Below are positions 18,113 to 28,168 of a DNA stretch of 64,000 nt, in pieces (position 1 is the first letter of the stretch; each line of letters opens with the position of its first letter). Under the pieces are notes generated by a model. The model made no database searches. It was not told the origin of the DNA and saw only the letters and a list, made by a program, of their open reading frames with translations. Both the position numbers and the translations under genes were made by a program. The stretch is taken from positions 2,232,001 to 2,296,000 of the forward strand of contig NZ_CP067041.1 of NCBI RefSeq assembly GCF_016599855.1, in the 5' to 3' direction. This stretch comes from Bradyrhizobium diazoefficiens. GTDB taxonomy: Bacteria > Pseudomonadota > Alphaproteobacteria > Rhizobiales > Xanthobacteraceae.

Positions 18113-19318
18113 TCAGTGCGTGACCAGCGGGCAGGCTGAGTCGGACAGCTTTCCGAACGCCTCTTCGCCGGACATGGTCTGAACGAGCTTGTAGTAATCC
18201 CAGGGGGCCTTGGACTCATTGGGCTTCTTCACCTGCATGATGTACATCTCGTGTTCCATCAGGCCGTCGGCGCGGATCTTGCCGTTGCTGGTGAACATGT
18301 CGTCGATCTTCATCTTCTTGAGCTCGGCCATCACCTTGTCCGAGTCGGTGGTGCCCGCAGCCTTGACTGCATTGAGGTAGGTCATCGTCGCTGAGTAATA
18401 CCCCGCCTGATTCATGGTGGGCTCACGCTTCGTCTTCTCGTAATAGCGCTTGGCGAAGGCGCGGGTCTTGTCGTTGAGATCCCAGTACCAGCCAGTCGTA
18501 AGGTAGAGGCCCTGTGCGGTCTTGAGTCCAAGGCTGTGAATGTCGCTGATAAAGGCCAGCAGCGCAGCGGGCTTCATCGTCTTGGCGATACCGAACTCGT
18601 CGGCAGCCTTGATCGAGTTGGTGAAGTCGTTGCCGGCGTTGGCGAGCCCCAGCACCTGGGCACCCGAATTCTGGGCCTGAAGCAGATAGCTCGAGAAGTC
18701 GGACGTCGAGAGCGGAACGCGCACTGCGCCGATGACCTTGCCGCCATTGGCTTCGACGACCTTCGAGGCTGCTTCCTGCAACTGCGTGCCGAAGGCATAG
18801 TCGGCCGTGAGGAAGAACCAGGTCTTGCCGCCCTGCTTCACCATGGTCTTGGCGGTACCGTTGCCGAGTGACGTGGTGTCGTAGACGTAGTGCACGGTGT
18901 AGGGCGTGCAGTCCTTGCCGGTGAGCGAAGCGCCGGCTGCCCCGATCGCGATGAACGGGATCTTCTTCTCCTTGGCGGCATTGCTCATCGCCAGGCTGAC
19001 GCCGGTGTTCGATCCGCCGAGAACCATCGTGAGGCCGTCGCGGTCGGCCCATTCGCGGAATTTCTGCGCACCGACGTCGGGCTTGTTCTGGTGGTCGGTG
19101 ACCATGAACTCGATCTTGTTGCCGAGCACCTTGCCGCCAAAATCCTCGATCGCCATCTTGGCCGCCTCGACGCCACCAGGTCCGATCACGTCGGCGTAGA
19201 GGCCGGACATGTCGTCGATGTCGCCGATCACGACTTTGTCATTGGCCGCGTGTGCAGCTGTAGCTGCGACTGACGCAGCAAGCAGCCAGGGGATCGTCTT
19301 CAACGCAATGTATTTCAT
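18113..19318 (-). CDS. periplasmic binding protein of a branched-chain amino acid-type ABC transporter
   Basis: 401 residues: a signal peptide (about 1-24, ending AAHAA), then the Peripla_BP_6 fold with KVVIGDIDDMSGLYADVIGP, GGVEAAKMAIEDFGG, and the Leu/Ile-binding-protein-like VLGGSNTGVSLAMSNAAKEK. Two Cys (one in DCTPYT, one in SDSACPL) could form a disulphide. This subgroup often binds aromatic or amide compounds as well as amino acids. No permease or ATPase gene adjoins it. It follows an acyl-CoA ligase gene by about 150 bases and may serve the same catabolic route. Confidence 0.92.
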   Translation of the reverse strand: MKYIALKTIPWLLAASVAATAAHAANDKVVIGDIDDMSGLYADVIGPGGVEAAKMAIEDFGGKVLGNKIEFMVTDHQNKPDVGAQKFREWADRDGLTMVLGGSNTGVSLAMSNAAKEKKIPFIAIGAAGASLTGKDCTPYTVHYVYDTTSLGNGTAKTMVKQGGKTWFFLTADYAFGTQLQEAASKVVEANGGKVIGAVRVPLSTSDFSSYLLQAQNSGAQVLGLANAGNDFTNSIKAADEFGIAKTMKPAALLAFISDIHSLGLKTAQGLYLTTGWYWDLNDKTRAFAKRYYEKTKREPTMNQAGYYSATMTYLNAVKAAGTTDSDKVMAELKKMKIDDMFTSNGKIRADGLMEHEMYIMQVKKPNESKAPWDYYKLVQTMSGEEAFGKLSDSACPLVTH

Positions 19319-19322
19319 CTGG

Positions 19323-19340
19323 GCGTTCCTCGTTGTTCTT
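19323..19340 (-). promoter_or_regulatory. shared 18-base translation leader (copy 2)
   Basis: Identical to the leader at 12395-12412 and, like it, four bases before the ATG. It contains GAGGA as the ribosome-binding site. Confidence 0.5.
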
Positions 19341-19464
19341 TCTGAAGTTGGGCCGGAAGTTAGAAAGCCAACGCGTCGGTTCCAATTGGTCTTTCGTCGC
19401 GCTGTTCCAAACAAAATCCCCCAGAAGAGGGACCGGATGGCTCGATCTCGCGGCCATTCTGGAC

Positions 19465-21093
19465 CTACGCCGCCGCGTTCGGGAAGCGGTAGTCCTTGAA
19501 CTGGTCGCGTAGCGCCGTCTTCAGGATCTTGCCCGTGGCCGTATGCGGGATGCCGTCGACGAAGGCGACGTCGTCGGGCATCCACCATTTGGCGATCTTG
19601 CCGTCCATATATTTGAGGATGTCGTCGCGCGTGGCCTGCTGGCCCTGCTTGAGCTGAACAATCAGCAGCGGCCGCTCGTCCCATTTGGGGTGGAAGACAC
19701 CGATCACGGCGGCCTCCGCCACGGCCGGATGGCCAACCGCGAGGTTCTCGAGGTCGATCGATGAGATCCATTCGCCGCCGGACTTGATCACGTCCTTAGA
19801 GCGGTCGGTGATCCGCATATAACCGCCCTCGTCGATGGTCGCGACGTCGCCGGTGTCGAAGAAGCCCTCCTCATCGAGGATATTGGCATCGACCCGGTAA
19901 TAGGCCTTGGCAACGGCCGGTCCCGAGACCTTGAGGCGGCCAAAGGTGTTGCCATCCCAAGGTAGCTCCTTGCCGGCATCGTCGGTGATCTTCATTTCGA
20001 CGGCGAAGGGCGCATAACCCTGCATCTGCAGCACGTCAAGCCGGGCCTCGCCGGTTGCGTTCTGGAACGGCGGCTTCAGCGCCGCGACGCTGCCGATCGG
20101 GCTCATCTCGGTCATGCCCCAGGCGTGGCGCACGTTCGAGCCCATGTCGAGGAAAGCCTTGATCATCGAGCGCGGCATCGCCGAGCCGCCGCAGATCACC
20201 ATCTTCAGGTCGGGCAGCTTGAGATTATTCGCGCTCATGTGCTGGAGCAGCATCAGCCATACCGTCGGCACGCCGGCGGTATGCGTCACCTTCTCGGTCG
20301 AGAGCAGCTCGTAGACCGAGGCGCCGTCGAGCTTGGGCCCTGGCATCACCAGTTTGGTGCCCTGCGAAGGCGCGGAGAAGGCGATGCCCCAGCTATTGGC
20401 ATGGAATAGCGGCACGACCGGCAGCATCGTCTCCGAAGCACTGGTGCCGAGCGCGTCGACATTGTTGGCCATCAGCGCGTGCAGCACGTTGGAGCGATGC
20501 GAATACAGTACGCCCTTCGGATCGCCCGTCGTGCCTGACGTGTAACACATCGCGGCCGCCGTGTTCTCGTCAAAGTCCTTCCATTTGAATTTGCCGTCGG
20601 CCTCGGCGATCCAGTCCTCATAGGCCACGACGTTCTTCAAATTGGTCTCCGGCAAATGCGCTTTATCGGTGAGGATGACGTACCGTTCGACGCTCGGCAG
20701 CTTGTCGGCGAGCTTCTCCAGCACGGGCACGAAGGTGAGGTCGACCATCACGATGCGATCCTGCGCATGGTTGATGATCCAGGCGATCTGCTCAGGGAAA
20801 AGCCGGGGATTGACGGTATGGCAGATGGCGCCGATGCCCATGATGCCGTACCAGGCTTCGAGATGGCGCCAGGTGTTCCAGGCGATCGTGGCGATGCGGT
20901 CGCCGAGCTTGATGCCGTCGCGCTCCAGCATCTGCGAGACCTTGAGCGCGCGCTGGTGGATTTCGGCATAGGTGGTGCGATGGATCGGTCCTTCGACCGA
21001 TCGCGTGACAACCTCCTGCTTGCCGTGAACCTTGGCGGCATGTTCGATGATCCGGTGGCAGAGCAGGGGCCAATCTTGCATCAAACCGAGCAT
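19465..21093 (-). CDS. acyl-CoA synthetase (long/medium-chain fatty acid-CoA ligase family)
   Basis: 542 residues of the AMP-forming ANL superfamily. The phosphate loop [12 protein letters not shown] is intact, with the later [10 protein letters not shown] adenine site and the [23 protein letters not shown] hinge. The C-terminal Lys lies in [15 protein letters not shown]. It activates a carboxylic acid with ATP and CoA; similarity is to the AlkK/medium-chain and 3-methylmercaptopropionyl-CoA ligase group. Together with the downstream binding protein it may process an imported acid, which is inference from adjacency. Confidence 0.92.
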   Translation of the reverse strand: MLGLMQDWPLLCHRIIEHAAKVHGKQEVVTRSVEGPIHRTTYAEIHQRALKVSQMLERDGIKLGDRIATIAWNTWRHLEAWYGIMGIGAICHTVNPRLFPEQIAWIINHAQDRIVMVDLTFVPVLEKLADKLPSVERYVILTDKAHLPETNLKNVVAYEDWIAEADGKFKWKDFDENTAAAMCYTSGTTGDPKGVLYSHRSNVLHALMANNVDALGTSASETMLPVVPLFHANSWGIAFSAPSQGTKLVMPGPKLDGASVYELLSTEKVTHTAGVPTVWLMLLQHMSANNLKLPDLKMVICGGSAMPRSMIKAFLDMGSNVRHAWGMTEMSPIGSVAALKPPFQNATGEARLDVLQMQGYAPFAVEMKITDDAGKELPWDGNTFGRLKVSGPAVAKAYYRVDANILDEEGFFDTGDVATIDEGGYMRITDRSKDVIKSGGEWISSIDLENLAVGHPAVAEAAVIGVFHPKWDERPLLIVQLKQGQQATRDDILKYMDGKIAKWWMPDDVAFVDGIPHTATGKILKTALRDQFKDYRFPNAAA

Positions 21094-21158
21094 TCAGACG
21101 TTCCTCCGAGAAGTCGCTGGACGCGTTATCGCTCTCAGCGCAGGGCCAAAGAATTGTC

Positions 21159-22232
21159 ATGAGTTTTAGCCTGCCGGACTTTCGCCGCAAATGGTCTTGT
21201 CGTGGCAATATGTCCGCCGGCGCGGCAATGGTTACCGCCGGGCTCGGCCTGTCTCTCCTGCTGTCTGAGCCCGCGAATGCGCGAAACCATGCTGCGCCGC
21301 TCGATATCTTTGGTCTTGGTGCACCACGGCCGCGCGGAAGGGTTCATTCCGCCAGGGTACCGCTACCAAAGCCTCGCCCCGAGGAGGCTGCCAAAGCAAC
21401 AGACGAGCCCGCACCGGAGGGCGAGAGCAAGCCTTCCCCCGATAAATCCAACAAGCCGGCCGAGGCTGCTCCGCCTCCCGAGAAGCAGCTCTCAGCATGC
21501 CGCATCGCGCTGACTGAGGAGATCGCGATCGCGCCATCCATTCCCGATATCCACGGCCCCGGCGGCTGCGGTGGCGAGGATCTGGTACGGCTGGAAGCGA
21601 TCGCGCTGCCGGACAAGCGTAAGGTCGCGGTCAAACCGGCGGCGATCCTCCGCTGCACCATGGCATCAGCGGTCGCGGATTGGGTCCGCACCGACATGGT
21701 GCCGCTGGCCGCGAGCCTCGGCTCAACCATCACGGACCTCGACAATTTCGACAGCTTCGAGTGCCGTGGCCGCAACCGCATCACAGGTGCGACGCTGTCG
21801 GAGCACGGCAAGGCCAATGCGCTTGACGTGCGCTCGCTCAAGCTCGCCAACGGCCAGTCGCTCGGCCTGACCGACCGCACCCTGTCCCGCGACGTGCGTG
21901 AGCGCGTGCTGCATTCGGCCTGCTCGCGTTTTTCCACCGTGCTCGGCCCCGGCTCGGACTGGTACCACGAGGACCACATCCATCTTGATCTCGCGCAGCG
22001 GCGCAACGACTATCGGATCTGCCAATGGAATGTCTGGGATCCCTTGCCCCAGATCGCCCCGCTGCTCCCGGCGGAGCGACCCGAGGAGGCGCCGCCGCGC
22101 GAGGTCGCGGCGCGACCGGAGACCAAGGACGGGACGGAGGACGAAGGGGCGGTAAAGTCAGCCGCACCTGCCGAGAGGCCGCTGACCGACAAGATCCAGC
22201 CGTCCAAGCCGGCAATAAAAAAGCGCCGGTAA
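21159..22232 (+). CDS. extensin-like C-terminal domain protein
   Basis: 357 residues. There is a hydrophobic N-terminal export signal (about 18-40), a Pro/Glu/Lys-rich linker (60-115) and the extensin_C domain (about 118-300) with paired Cys and the zinc-type motifs SEHGKANALDV and GSDWYHEDHIHLDLA. These residues match M15-like peptidoglycan peptidases. The tail is again Pro/Glu/Ala-rich. It is probably a periplasmic cell-wall enzyme or binding protein. It is convergent with an L,D-transpeptidase gene, and the two share a bidirectional terminator. Confidence 0.9.
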   Translation: MSFSLPDFRRKWSCRGNMSAGAAMVTAGLGLSLLLSEPANARNHAAPLDIFGLGAPRPRGRVHSARVPLPKPRPEEAAKATDEPAPEGESKPSPDKSNKPAEAAPPPEKQLSACRIALTEEIAIAPSIPDIHGPGGCGGEDLVRLEAIALPDKRKVAVKPAAILRCTMASAVADWVRTDMVPLAASLGSTITDLDNFDSFECRGRNRITGATLSEHGKANALDVRSLKLANGQSLGLTDRTLSRDVRERVLHSACSRFSTVLGPGSDWYHEDHIHLDLAQRRNDYRICQWNVWDPLPQIAPLLPAERPEEAPPREVAARPETKDGTEDEGAVKSAAPAERPLTDKIQPSKPAIKKRR

Positions 22233-22245
22233 ACCGGCGCCTTTT
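22217..22245. terminator. bidirectional rho-independent terminator
   Basis: AAAAAAGCGCCGGT, AA, ACCGGCGCCTTTT: an 8-base GC stem flanked by an A-run on one side and a T-run on the other. It serves both the extensin-like and the L,D-transpeptidase genes. Confidence 0.85.
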
Positions 22246-22265
22246 AAACTGCCATGCGGAGGCGA

Positions 22266-22949
22266 TCAGTACTGCGAGGTGCTGTTGCCGCCACCCTGCA
22301 GTGCCAGCCGCGAGTTGTAGGGGGAATCGCCGTGCTTGGGCTCGAGCACGACCACGATCGTGCCGACCTTGACACGGCTATAGAGATCGATCGCGTCCTC
22401 GTTGGTCAGGCGGATACAGCCCGACGAGATCGAAGCGCCGATATATTCAGGCTGGTTGGTGCCGTGAATGCGGAACAGCGTGTCCTTGCCACCCGAGTAG
22501 AGGTACATCGCGCGCGAGCCCATCGGATTGTCGGGGCCGGGGGGGACGTAAGTCGGCACGCCCAGACGTGAGATCTCGCCGGGAGTCGGATGCCATGCGG
22601 GCCACTCGGTCATGCTGCCGACTTTGGCAATACCGGACCACGCCATGGCCTCTTCGCCGACGGTGATGCCGTAGCGGATCGCCTTGCCGCCATCCATCAC
22701 GTAGTAGAGGTAGTGGTTGTCGGAATCGACCACGATCGTGCCGGGCGCCTCCTTGCGGTGGTAGTCGACGATGGCGCGACGGAACGGCTCTGCCACCGGC
22801 GTATTTTCGTACCGGATCTTGGCAAGGAGCTCCTTGTCCTTCGGCTTGAAGGCCTTGGTGTCGGTCGCCTCAAAATGCGTGGCCTGCATGCAGCCCGACA
22901 GCATGAAACCGGCAGCCAAAATTCCCAACATAACTTTCAGCGACGACAT
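22266..22949 (-). CDS. L,D-transpeptidase lipoprotein (YkuD domain)
   Basis: 227 residues. The lipobox ends at Cys20 (FMLSGC), predicting a lipid-anchored envelope protein. The YkuD catalytic motif is complete: H162 in RIHGTN, then SISSGCIRL with nucleophile C178 and R180. Such enzymes make 3-3 cross-links in peptidoglycan or attach proteins to it, using the meso-diaminopimelate stem. ATG 22949 is the only start that gives a lipoprotein signal. Its pairing with the convergent extensin-like gene makes this a small wall-remodelling locus. Confidence 0.93.
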   Translation of the reverse strand: MSSLKVMLGILAAGFMLSGCMQATHFEATDTKAFKPKDKELLAKIRYENTPVAEPFRRAIVDYHRKEAPGTIVVDSDNHYLYYVMDGGKAIRYGITVGEEAMAWSGIAKVGSMTEWPAWHPTPGEISRLGVPTYVPPGPDNPMGSRAMYLYSGGKDTLFRIHGTNQPEYIGASISSGCIRLTNEDAIDLYSRVKVGTIVVVLEPKHGDSPYNSRLALQGGGNSTSQY

Positions 22950-23283
22950 GGTTTGGTTCCAATTAAAACAATACCGCAGGTCCTGAGCGTAGCACCCAAG
23001 GCCTTCGACTCCGTTGATTTCATTATCGTTGAAATCTGCCACAATTCCAGCATTTAGGGGCTTTTCCCGCGCTGCGAGAGCCAACCTGTGGCTTTTTTGC
23101 CGCAAGTTTAGCAGGTTTGGGCTGGTTTTTGGGCACGAATGCCGAACTGTCGATTCCGTGCCACAGTTGAGCCACGTCGCCGCCACAAATGCAAACGCTC
23201 CGTTAATGTGGTTGTCATGATGAACTTGTCAGAATCGCGCTAAGCGCGATCAACCTGTCGCAGGCCCTTCGCTGGAGTTGTTC

Positions 23284-24261
23284 ATGTTTTCTGTATTTGT
23301 TCCCTCCGACTCCTCGCTGAAGAAGGCCATCGTCGAGGACCTCGCGGCGGTGCCTGAGCACGCGGTATGGGTTGACCTGTTCAACCCGACCGCGGCCGAG
23401 GACAAAGCGGTGGAACGGCTGCTGGGGATCGCGATCCCGACCCGGGAGGACATGCAGGAGATCGAGATCTCCAGCCGCCTCTATATCGAGAACAGTGCGC
23501 GCTACATGACCGCGACGCTGATGTGCCAGTCCGACACCGACATGCCCCGCACCACGGCGGTGACCTTCATCCTCGGCGATCACCGCCTGGTGACGGTGCG
23601 CTACGACCAGCCCAAGCCATTTTCTCTGGTGGAGGCCAAGCTGGCGCGGTCCTGCACCCCCGCGATCACAGGCGAGATGGTGCTGATGGAACTGCTCGAC
23701 GCCGTGATCGACCGCTGCGCCGACATTCTGGAACGCTGCGGCATGGAGATCGACCAGGTCTCGCACGACATCTTCGAGCCCGAGAGCGAGCGTCACGGCC
23801 ACGCCAAGCAATATTCGCAGATCCTGATCTCGATCGGCCGCAAGGGCGATTTGACCTCCAAGGTTCGCGAGAGCCTGGTGTCGATCGGCCGCGTCGTTAC
23901 GTTTCTCTCGGCAGTAGTGGAGGGCGTGAAATGGTCGAAGGACATGCGCGAGCAGCTCAAGACCATGCAGCGCGACGTCGCCTCGCTGACCGACCATGCC
24001 TCCTATCTCTCCAGCAAGATCACCTTCGTGCTCGATGCCATGCTCGGCGTCGTCAATCTCGAGCAGAACAACATCATCAAGCTGTTTTCGGTCATGGCCG
24101 TTGTCCTGATGCCGCCGACGCTGATCGCTTCGATCTATGGCATGAACTTCAAGGCGATGCCGGAGCTCGAATGGGAGCACGGCTATCCGTATGCAATTGT
24201 GCTGATGGTGTTCGCCGCGATCGTGCCGTACTGGATATTCAAGTGGAAGAAGTGGCTCTGA
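23284..24261 (+). CDS. corA: CorA-family magnesium/divalent cation channel
   Basis: 325 residues: a long cytoplasmic domain, two C-terminal membrane helices, and the signature GMN at 286-288 (YGMNFKAMPELEW) between them; the Lys-rich C-terminus is normal for CorA. It forms a pentameric Mg2+ channel in the inner membrane. ATG 23284 follows GGAG by six bases. The TTG two codons upstream is less likely. No other transporter gene is adjacent. Confidence 0.93.
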   Translation: MFSVFVPSDSSLKKAIVEDLAAVPEHAVWVDLFNPTAAEDKAVERLLGIAIPTREDMQEIEISSRLYIENSARYMTATLMCQSDTDMPRTTAVTFILGDHRLVTVRYDQPKPFSLVEAKLARSCTPAITGEMVLMELLDAVIDRCADILERCGMEIDQVSHDIFEPESERHGHAKQYSQILISIGRKGDLTSKVRESLVSIGRVVTFLSAVVEGVKWSKDMREQLKTMQRDVASLTDHASYLSSKITFVLDAMLGVVNLEQNNIIKLFSVMAVVLMPPTLIASIYGMNFKAMPELEWEHGYPYAIVLMVFAAIVPYWIFKWKKWL

Positions 24262-24447
24262 TAGCTACCGAGACCTTACGCCGGTCGCAAAGACGGGGCT
24301 GATGATGTCGCAGAATAGATCGCCATTGCGGCTGCGCCGTGATGTGTATGCCGCGCCCCAATTCCTCCGGTAAAATTTGAGCGGTGAGCTGAACGTTTGC
24401 GCGAAACTTGTCTGCGATAAGCAGCGGGTTAGCCGCGAGGAACAACC

Positions 24448-24666
24448 ATGGTTGAAAAACACATAACGACGCCCCGTAATGTCATCGACCTGACGAGCTA
24501 TCGTCAGCTCGTGGCGAGCGGCAAGGCGCCGTCGTTGTCGGCGCGCATGTGCCGGCACTGTGGTGCTCCGCTGCTCGACGGCGAGAACGATGACGATTGC
24601 TCGACTGCGTTCAACGCAGCCGGTCCACGACTGCGCGAGCGGTCGCGTCGGATTCGCCTAGATTGA
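24448..24666 (+). CDS. small zinc-binding-like protein of unknown function
   Basis: 72 residues starting MVEKHITTPRNVIDLTSYRQ, with CRHC at 35-38 and one more Cys (51) in DDDCSTAF, ending in an Arg-rich tail. Only three Cys are visible, so a zinc ribbon is possible but not complete. GAGGA lies nine bases before the ATG. The composition is like short conserved proteins of Bradyrhizobium that carry a CxxC. Function unknown. Confidence 0.65.
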   Translation: MVEKHITTPRNVIDLTSYRQLVASGKAPSLSARMCRHCGAPLLDGENDDDCSTAFNAAGPRLRERSRRIRLD

Positions 24667-24740
24667 GGAGCGGAAGGGAGGGAGGGCGATCCAGTCTTGC
24701 GGCGGCGTTATCTGGATCGCCTTGCTTTCTGGCCAATTTT

Positions 24741-24823
24741 GTCATCGCGAGGAGCGAAGCGACGAAGATCCAGACTGCCTCCGCGGAGGCAGTCAGGATT
24801 GCTTCGCTTTGCTCGCAATGACG
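24741..24823. repeat. palindromic intergenic repeat, family C
   Basis: GTCATCGCGAGGAGCGAAGC at one end pairs with GCTTTGCTCGCAATGAC at the other, with an internal perfect palindrome GACTGCCTCCGCGGAGGCAGTC. Only one copy is seen in the window. Confidence 0.8.
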
Positions 24824-24831
24824 AGCGAACG

Positions 24832-25590
24832 CTACACGTGCTGGCCGCCATTGATGTGGATTTCGGCGCCATTGACGTAGGACGAGGTCTCCGTGCACAG
24901 CACGTAGATGATCTTGGCGACCTCGTCCGGCGTGCCGAGGCGGTGCATCGGAATCTGCTGCTCGACGATCTTCTCGGTGCCCGGCGACAGGATCGAGGTG
25001 TCGATCTCGCCCGGCGCGATCGCGTTGACGCGGACGCCGACGCGGCCGAAGTCGGAGGCCATTTCGCGTGTGAGCGAAGCCAATGCAGCCTTGGAGGTCG
25101 CATAGGCCGCGCCTGCGAAGGGATGCACGCGCGAGCCCGCGATCGAGGTGACGTTCACCACCGAGCCCCTGGCCGCCTTCAGTTCATCGATCAATCCGCG
25201 CGCGATCATGATCGGCGCGAAGAAGTTGACGTTGAAGACGTGCGTCCAAGTGTCGAGCTCGGTATCAACCGAACCGAGCCTGGAGCCGCCAGGACCTTTC
25301 GGCGAGATCGCGGCGTTGTTGACCAGCGCGTGCAGCATGCCGCCTTCGAGGCGGTTGCGGATGTCGGAGATCGCACGCAAGGTGTCCTGGGGATTGCCGA
25401 GGTCGACCTGGATGTGATCCTCGGGGCCGGCGTCCCACGGGCAATCCTCCGGGAAGGGATGCCGCGAGCAGGTGATGACGCGCCAGCCCGCCGATGAGAA
25501 GCGGATCACGGTGGCGTGGCCAATGCCGCGGCTCGCTCCGGTCAGGAGCAGCGTGCGGCGCGGCGCATTGGACGAATGCGGCATGGACAT
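24832..25590 (-). CDS. short-chain dehydrogenase/reductase
   Basis: 252 residues, a complete classical SDR: TGASRGIG at 17-24 for cofactor binding, NNAA at 91-94, catalytic S149, Y163 and K167 (YATSK), and the C-terminal INGGQHV. The Arg and Ser near the first strand end (CSRHPF) hint at NADP preference. Substrate unknown. It is adjacent to pdxH in the same direction, 20 bases downstream of it, but no link with pyridoxal metabolism is implied. Confidence 0.92.
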   Translation of the reverse strand: MSMPHSSNAPRRTLLLTGASRGIGHATVIRFSSAGWRVITCSRHPFPEDCPWDAGPEDHIQVDLGNPQDTLRAISDIRNRLEGGMLHALVNNAAISPKGPGGSRLGSVDTELDTWTHVFNVNFFAPIMIARGLIDELKAARGSVVNVTSIAGSRVHPFAGAAYATSKAALASLTREMASDFGRVGVRVNAIAPGEIDTSILSPGTEKIVEQQIPMHRLGTPDEVAKIIYVLCTETSSYVNGAEIHINGGQHV

Positions 25591-25610
25591 CTTTCAGGTC
25601 GGCTTAAAGC

Positions 25611-26252
25611 TCAAGGATACATCCGCGTCTTGGACCATGGCTGGCCGGCCGCGTCACGACGAAATTCGATGCGGTCATGCAGGCGGAATGGGCGGTCGTG
25701 CCAGAACTCGATGCGCACCGGCGTGATGCGCCAGCCGCTCCAGCCCGGCGGCCGCGGCACCTCGCCGATGACATATCTGGCCGCGACCTTGGCGATGGCC
25801 TGCTCGAAGGCGAAGCGGCTCTCGAGCGGCTGCGATTGTTTGCTGGCCAAGGCGCCGATCTGAGCCTGCTTCGGTCGCGTCGCGAAATAGGCGTCGGCCT
25901 CGGCATCGGTCACCGGCATCACGTTGCCGCGGATGCGGACCTGACGGCGCAGCGACTTCCAGTGAAAGAGTAACGCCGCCTTAGGATTTGCGGCGAGTTC
26001 GCGGCCTTTCTGGCTCGCGATGTGGCTGTAGAACACGAAACCCTCGGTATCGAAGCCTTTCATCAGCACCATGCGCACGTCGGGCAAGCCGTCAGCATCG
26101 ACGGTTGCGAGCGCCATGGCGTTGGGATCGTTCGGCTCGCTCTTGATCGCCTCGTTCAACCAGGTCTCGAACAGCGCAAAAGGCTCGTCGGCGGCGGTGA
26201 AATCACCGGATGTTAAGGGTGTCTGGTGTTTCATCGAGGTCGTATCGGTCAT
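25611..26252 (-). CDS. pdxH: pyridoxamine 5'-phosphate oxidase
   Basis: 213 residues, the standard length. It makes pyridoxal 5'-phosphate from pyridoxine or pyridoxamine phosphate with FMN and oxygen. Family features: [20 protein letters not shown] and [20 protein letters not shown] for FMN binding, [14 protein letters not shown], and the conserved end [12 protein letters not shown], followed by RLHDRI and the terminal TRMYP. It appears to be cotranscribed with the SDR gene that follows. Its start region overlaps the 5' leader of the divergent lipoprotein gene. Confidence 0.96.
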   Translation of the reverse strand: MTDTTSMKHQTPLTSGDFTAADEPFALFETWLNEAIKSEPNDPNAMALATVDADGLPDVRMVLMKGFDTEGFVFYSHIASQKGRELAANPKAALLFHWKSLRRQVRIRGNVMPVTDAEADAYFATRPKQAQIGALASKQSQPLESRFAFEQAIAKVAARYVIGEVPRPPGWSGWRITPVRIEFWHDRPFRLHDRIEFRRDAAGQPWSKTRMYP

Positions 26253-26344
26253 GTCTGGAGTCCGAATTGCGTCCCGCGGCCCAAAGCGCGCTGTTGTCTG
26301 CTACTGCCCTATATAGGGCATGGCGACGCGTTGGCCTATCGGCG

Positions 26345-26767
26345 ATGCGGTCGTCGGGTCTCGCCGTCACAATGATTCTGATCGGCCTCGGCGCCGGCGG
26401 TTGCAGCCTGTCCCGCACCGACGCCTACGCCAAGGCCGACGACAGCGACCTCACCGGTTCGATCGCGCGGCCGGCGAAGGATACTCCGCCGACGGAGACC
26501 GATCTCGCTTTTGCCCGTAACGCCGCCTCCGACGTGCTGAGCATGGACGACAAGGACGCCAGCCAGCACTGGGAGAATCCGGAAACCGGCGCACGCGGCT
26601 CGGTGACGCCGATCGCGCAATCCTACGCCGCCGAGGATGGTCGCAAGTGCCGTGACTTCCTGGCCAGCTATGTCAACGGCACCACCGAAAGCTGGCTCCA
26701 AGGCGCCGGTTGCCAAAGCAGCCGTGGCCGTTGGGAGATTCATACGCTAAAGCCATGGCGGCGCTAG
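26345..26767 (+). CDS. surface antigen-like lipoprotein
   Basis: 140 residues. The N-terminus is a lipoprotein signal: hydrophobic AVTMILIGLGAGG then Cys in a GGCS lipobox (about residue 20). The mature part ends with CRDFLASYVNGTTESWLQGA and a second Cys, the pattern of the rickettsial 17 kDa surface-antigen/RT0821 C-terminal domain. It is an outer-membrane-associated protein of unknown function. I start at ATG 26345; a longer frame upstream overlaps pdxH antisense and gives no signal. Confidence 0.75.
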   Translation: MRSSGLAVTMILIGLGAGGCSLSRTDAYAKADDSDLTGSIARPAKDTPPTETDLAFARNAASDVLSMDDKDASQHWENPETGARGSVTPIAQSYAAEDGRKCRDFLASYVNGTTESWLQGAGCQSSRGRWEIHTLKPWRR

Positions 26768-26876
26768 GATTCGGCTCGATCGACTAGTTGCAAAAATGCC
26801 ACTCCAACCCCACATCGGTCGCAGGTGGGGCGGGGAGCCCTTTGAACAATTCGATTTCTTGAAGGAGACGTGACGG

Positions 26877-27842
26877 ATGCGCGACCCCTATGAGATCTTG
26901 GGGGTGCCGCGGAGCGCTAGCGCTGCCGCGATCAAGAGCGCCTATCGCAAGCTGGCCAAGAAGCATCATCCCGACAACAATAAGGGTGATCCCAGGGCCG
27001 CCGAGCGCTTCTCCGAGATCAACTCGGCCAACGAGATCATCGGCGACGAGGACAAGCGCAAGCAGTTCGACCGCGGCGAGATCGACGCCGAGGGCAAGCC
27101 GCGCTTCCAGGGCTTTCCGGGTGGCGGCGGGCCGCGTGGTCGCGCGGGACCTGGTGGCTTCGAGAGCTACACGTTCCGCAGCGGTGGCGCAGGCCCTGGC
27201 CAGGGTGCCGGCGCGTTCGAGGACATCCTCAACAGCATGTTCGGCGGCGGGATGCGCGGCGCGCGGCCCGGGGCCGGCGGCGGTGCCCAGTTCGAATTCG
27301 ACACCGGCGGGATCGGGCTCGATCTCGACGTCAATGTCGCCATGTCCGTCTCGCTCGAGGAAGCGGTCAAGGGTGGCGAGAAGCGCGTCCGACTGCCGAA
27401 TGGCAAGGAACTCAACGTCAAAATTCCGGCTGGTGTGGTCGAGGGCCAGCAGATCCGGCTACGGGGGCAGGGCGAGACCGCCCAAGGGCATCCGCCCGGC
27501 GATCTCCTCATCACCATCAGCATCGCGCCACACCCCTTCTTCAAGATCGAGGGGGCGGACCTGCGGATCGATCTGCCGGTCACGCTTTATGAGGCCGTGC
27601 TCGGAGGCAAGGTCCGCGTGCCGACGCTTGGTAATGCCGTGGAACTGTCAGTCCCGAAAAACACCTCCAGCGGCCGGACCTTCCGTCTCAAAGGGAAGGG
27701 TTTGCCGAAAGCCGGCGGAACCGGGGATCTCTTCGTCACCATCAGGATTATGTTACCGGACGGGAACGACGCCGAGCTTGAAGCATTGATGGAAAGGTGG
27801 CGGGATCAACACCCCTACAATCCACGTAGCGGACTCGGCTAG
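26877..27842 (+). CDS. DnaJ-family co-chaperone without zinc finger (CbpA-like)
   Basis: 321 residues. The J-domain spans 1-70 with HPD at 31-33. A Gly/Phe-rich region follows (75-150, several GGG and PGG runs), then the two C-terminal beta-sandwich substrate-binding domains ([51 protein letters not shown]). The CxxCxGxG zinc repeats of DnaJ itself are absent, so this is a type II/CbpA-class Hsp70 co-chaperone. GAAGGAGA precedes the ATG. It stands alone; the main dnaK/dnaJ operon is not in this window. Confidence 0.92.
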   Translation: MRDPYEILGVPRSASAAAIKSAYRKLAKKHHPDNNKGDPRAAERFSEINSANEIIGDEDKRKQFDRGEIDAEGKPRFQGFPGGGGPRGRAGPGGFESYTFRSGGAGPGQGAGAFEDILNSMFGGGMRGARPGAGGGAQFEFDTGGIGLDLDVNVAMSVSLEEAVKGGEKRVRLPNGKELNVKIPAGVVEGQQIRLRGQGETAQGHPPGDLLITISIAPHPFFKIEGADLRIDLPVTLYEAVLGGKVRVPTLGNAVELSVPKNTSSGRTFRLKGKGLPKAGGTGDLFVTIRIMLPDGNDAELEALMERWRDQHPYNPRSGLG

Positions 27843-28168
27843 GGCGCTATCCCAGGCCGCTTCGACGATCGGAGCATTCTTTATTCCGACAGGATGATGT
27901 TCAACTTACGCTTGAAGCGCGGACCGCGCTTCGACGCTGACGTTCAGACGTATCGCCTGTCCGGCGGGGCAGGCGACAAAAAAAAGGTGCGGCCTCGAGA
28001 GGGGGACCAGCGCGGTACCAAAAAACCCCAATCGAGGCCGCCCGCGTCGATCGGCGGATCGAACGCTGCTCATTTTCGCGTGAGCATCCGGTGCGATAAT
28101 GAGACGTGCCGATGTCTTGATTCCAAATTTTCAATGTCGGAATCGAGGCACAACGTTCGCGCGGTTGT
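27843..28168. other. intergenic with two inverted repeats
   Basis: 326 bases between convergent genes. A short hairpin GAAGCGCG-GAC-CGCGCTTC lies at 27914-27932. A longer inverted repeat has arms GCGGCCTCGA (27989-27998) and TCGAGGCCGC (28032-28041) with A-runs beside both arms. No credible gene; a structured RNA or terminator is possible. Confidence 0.5.
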
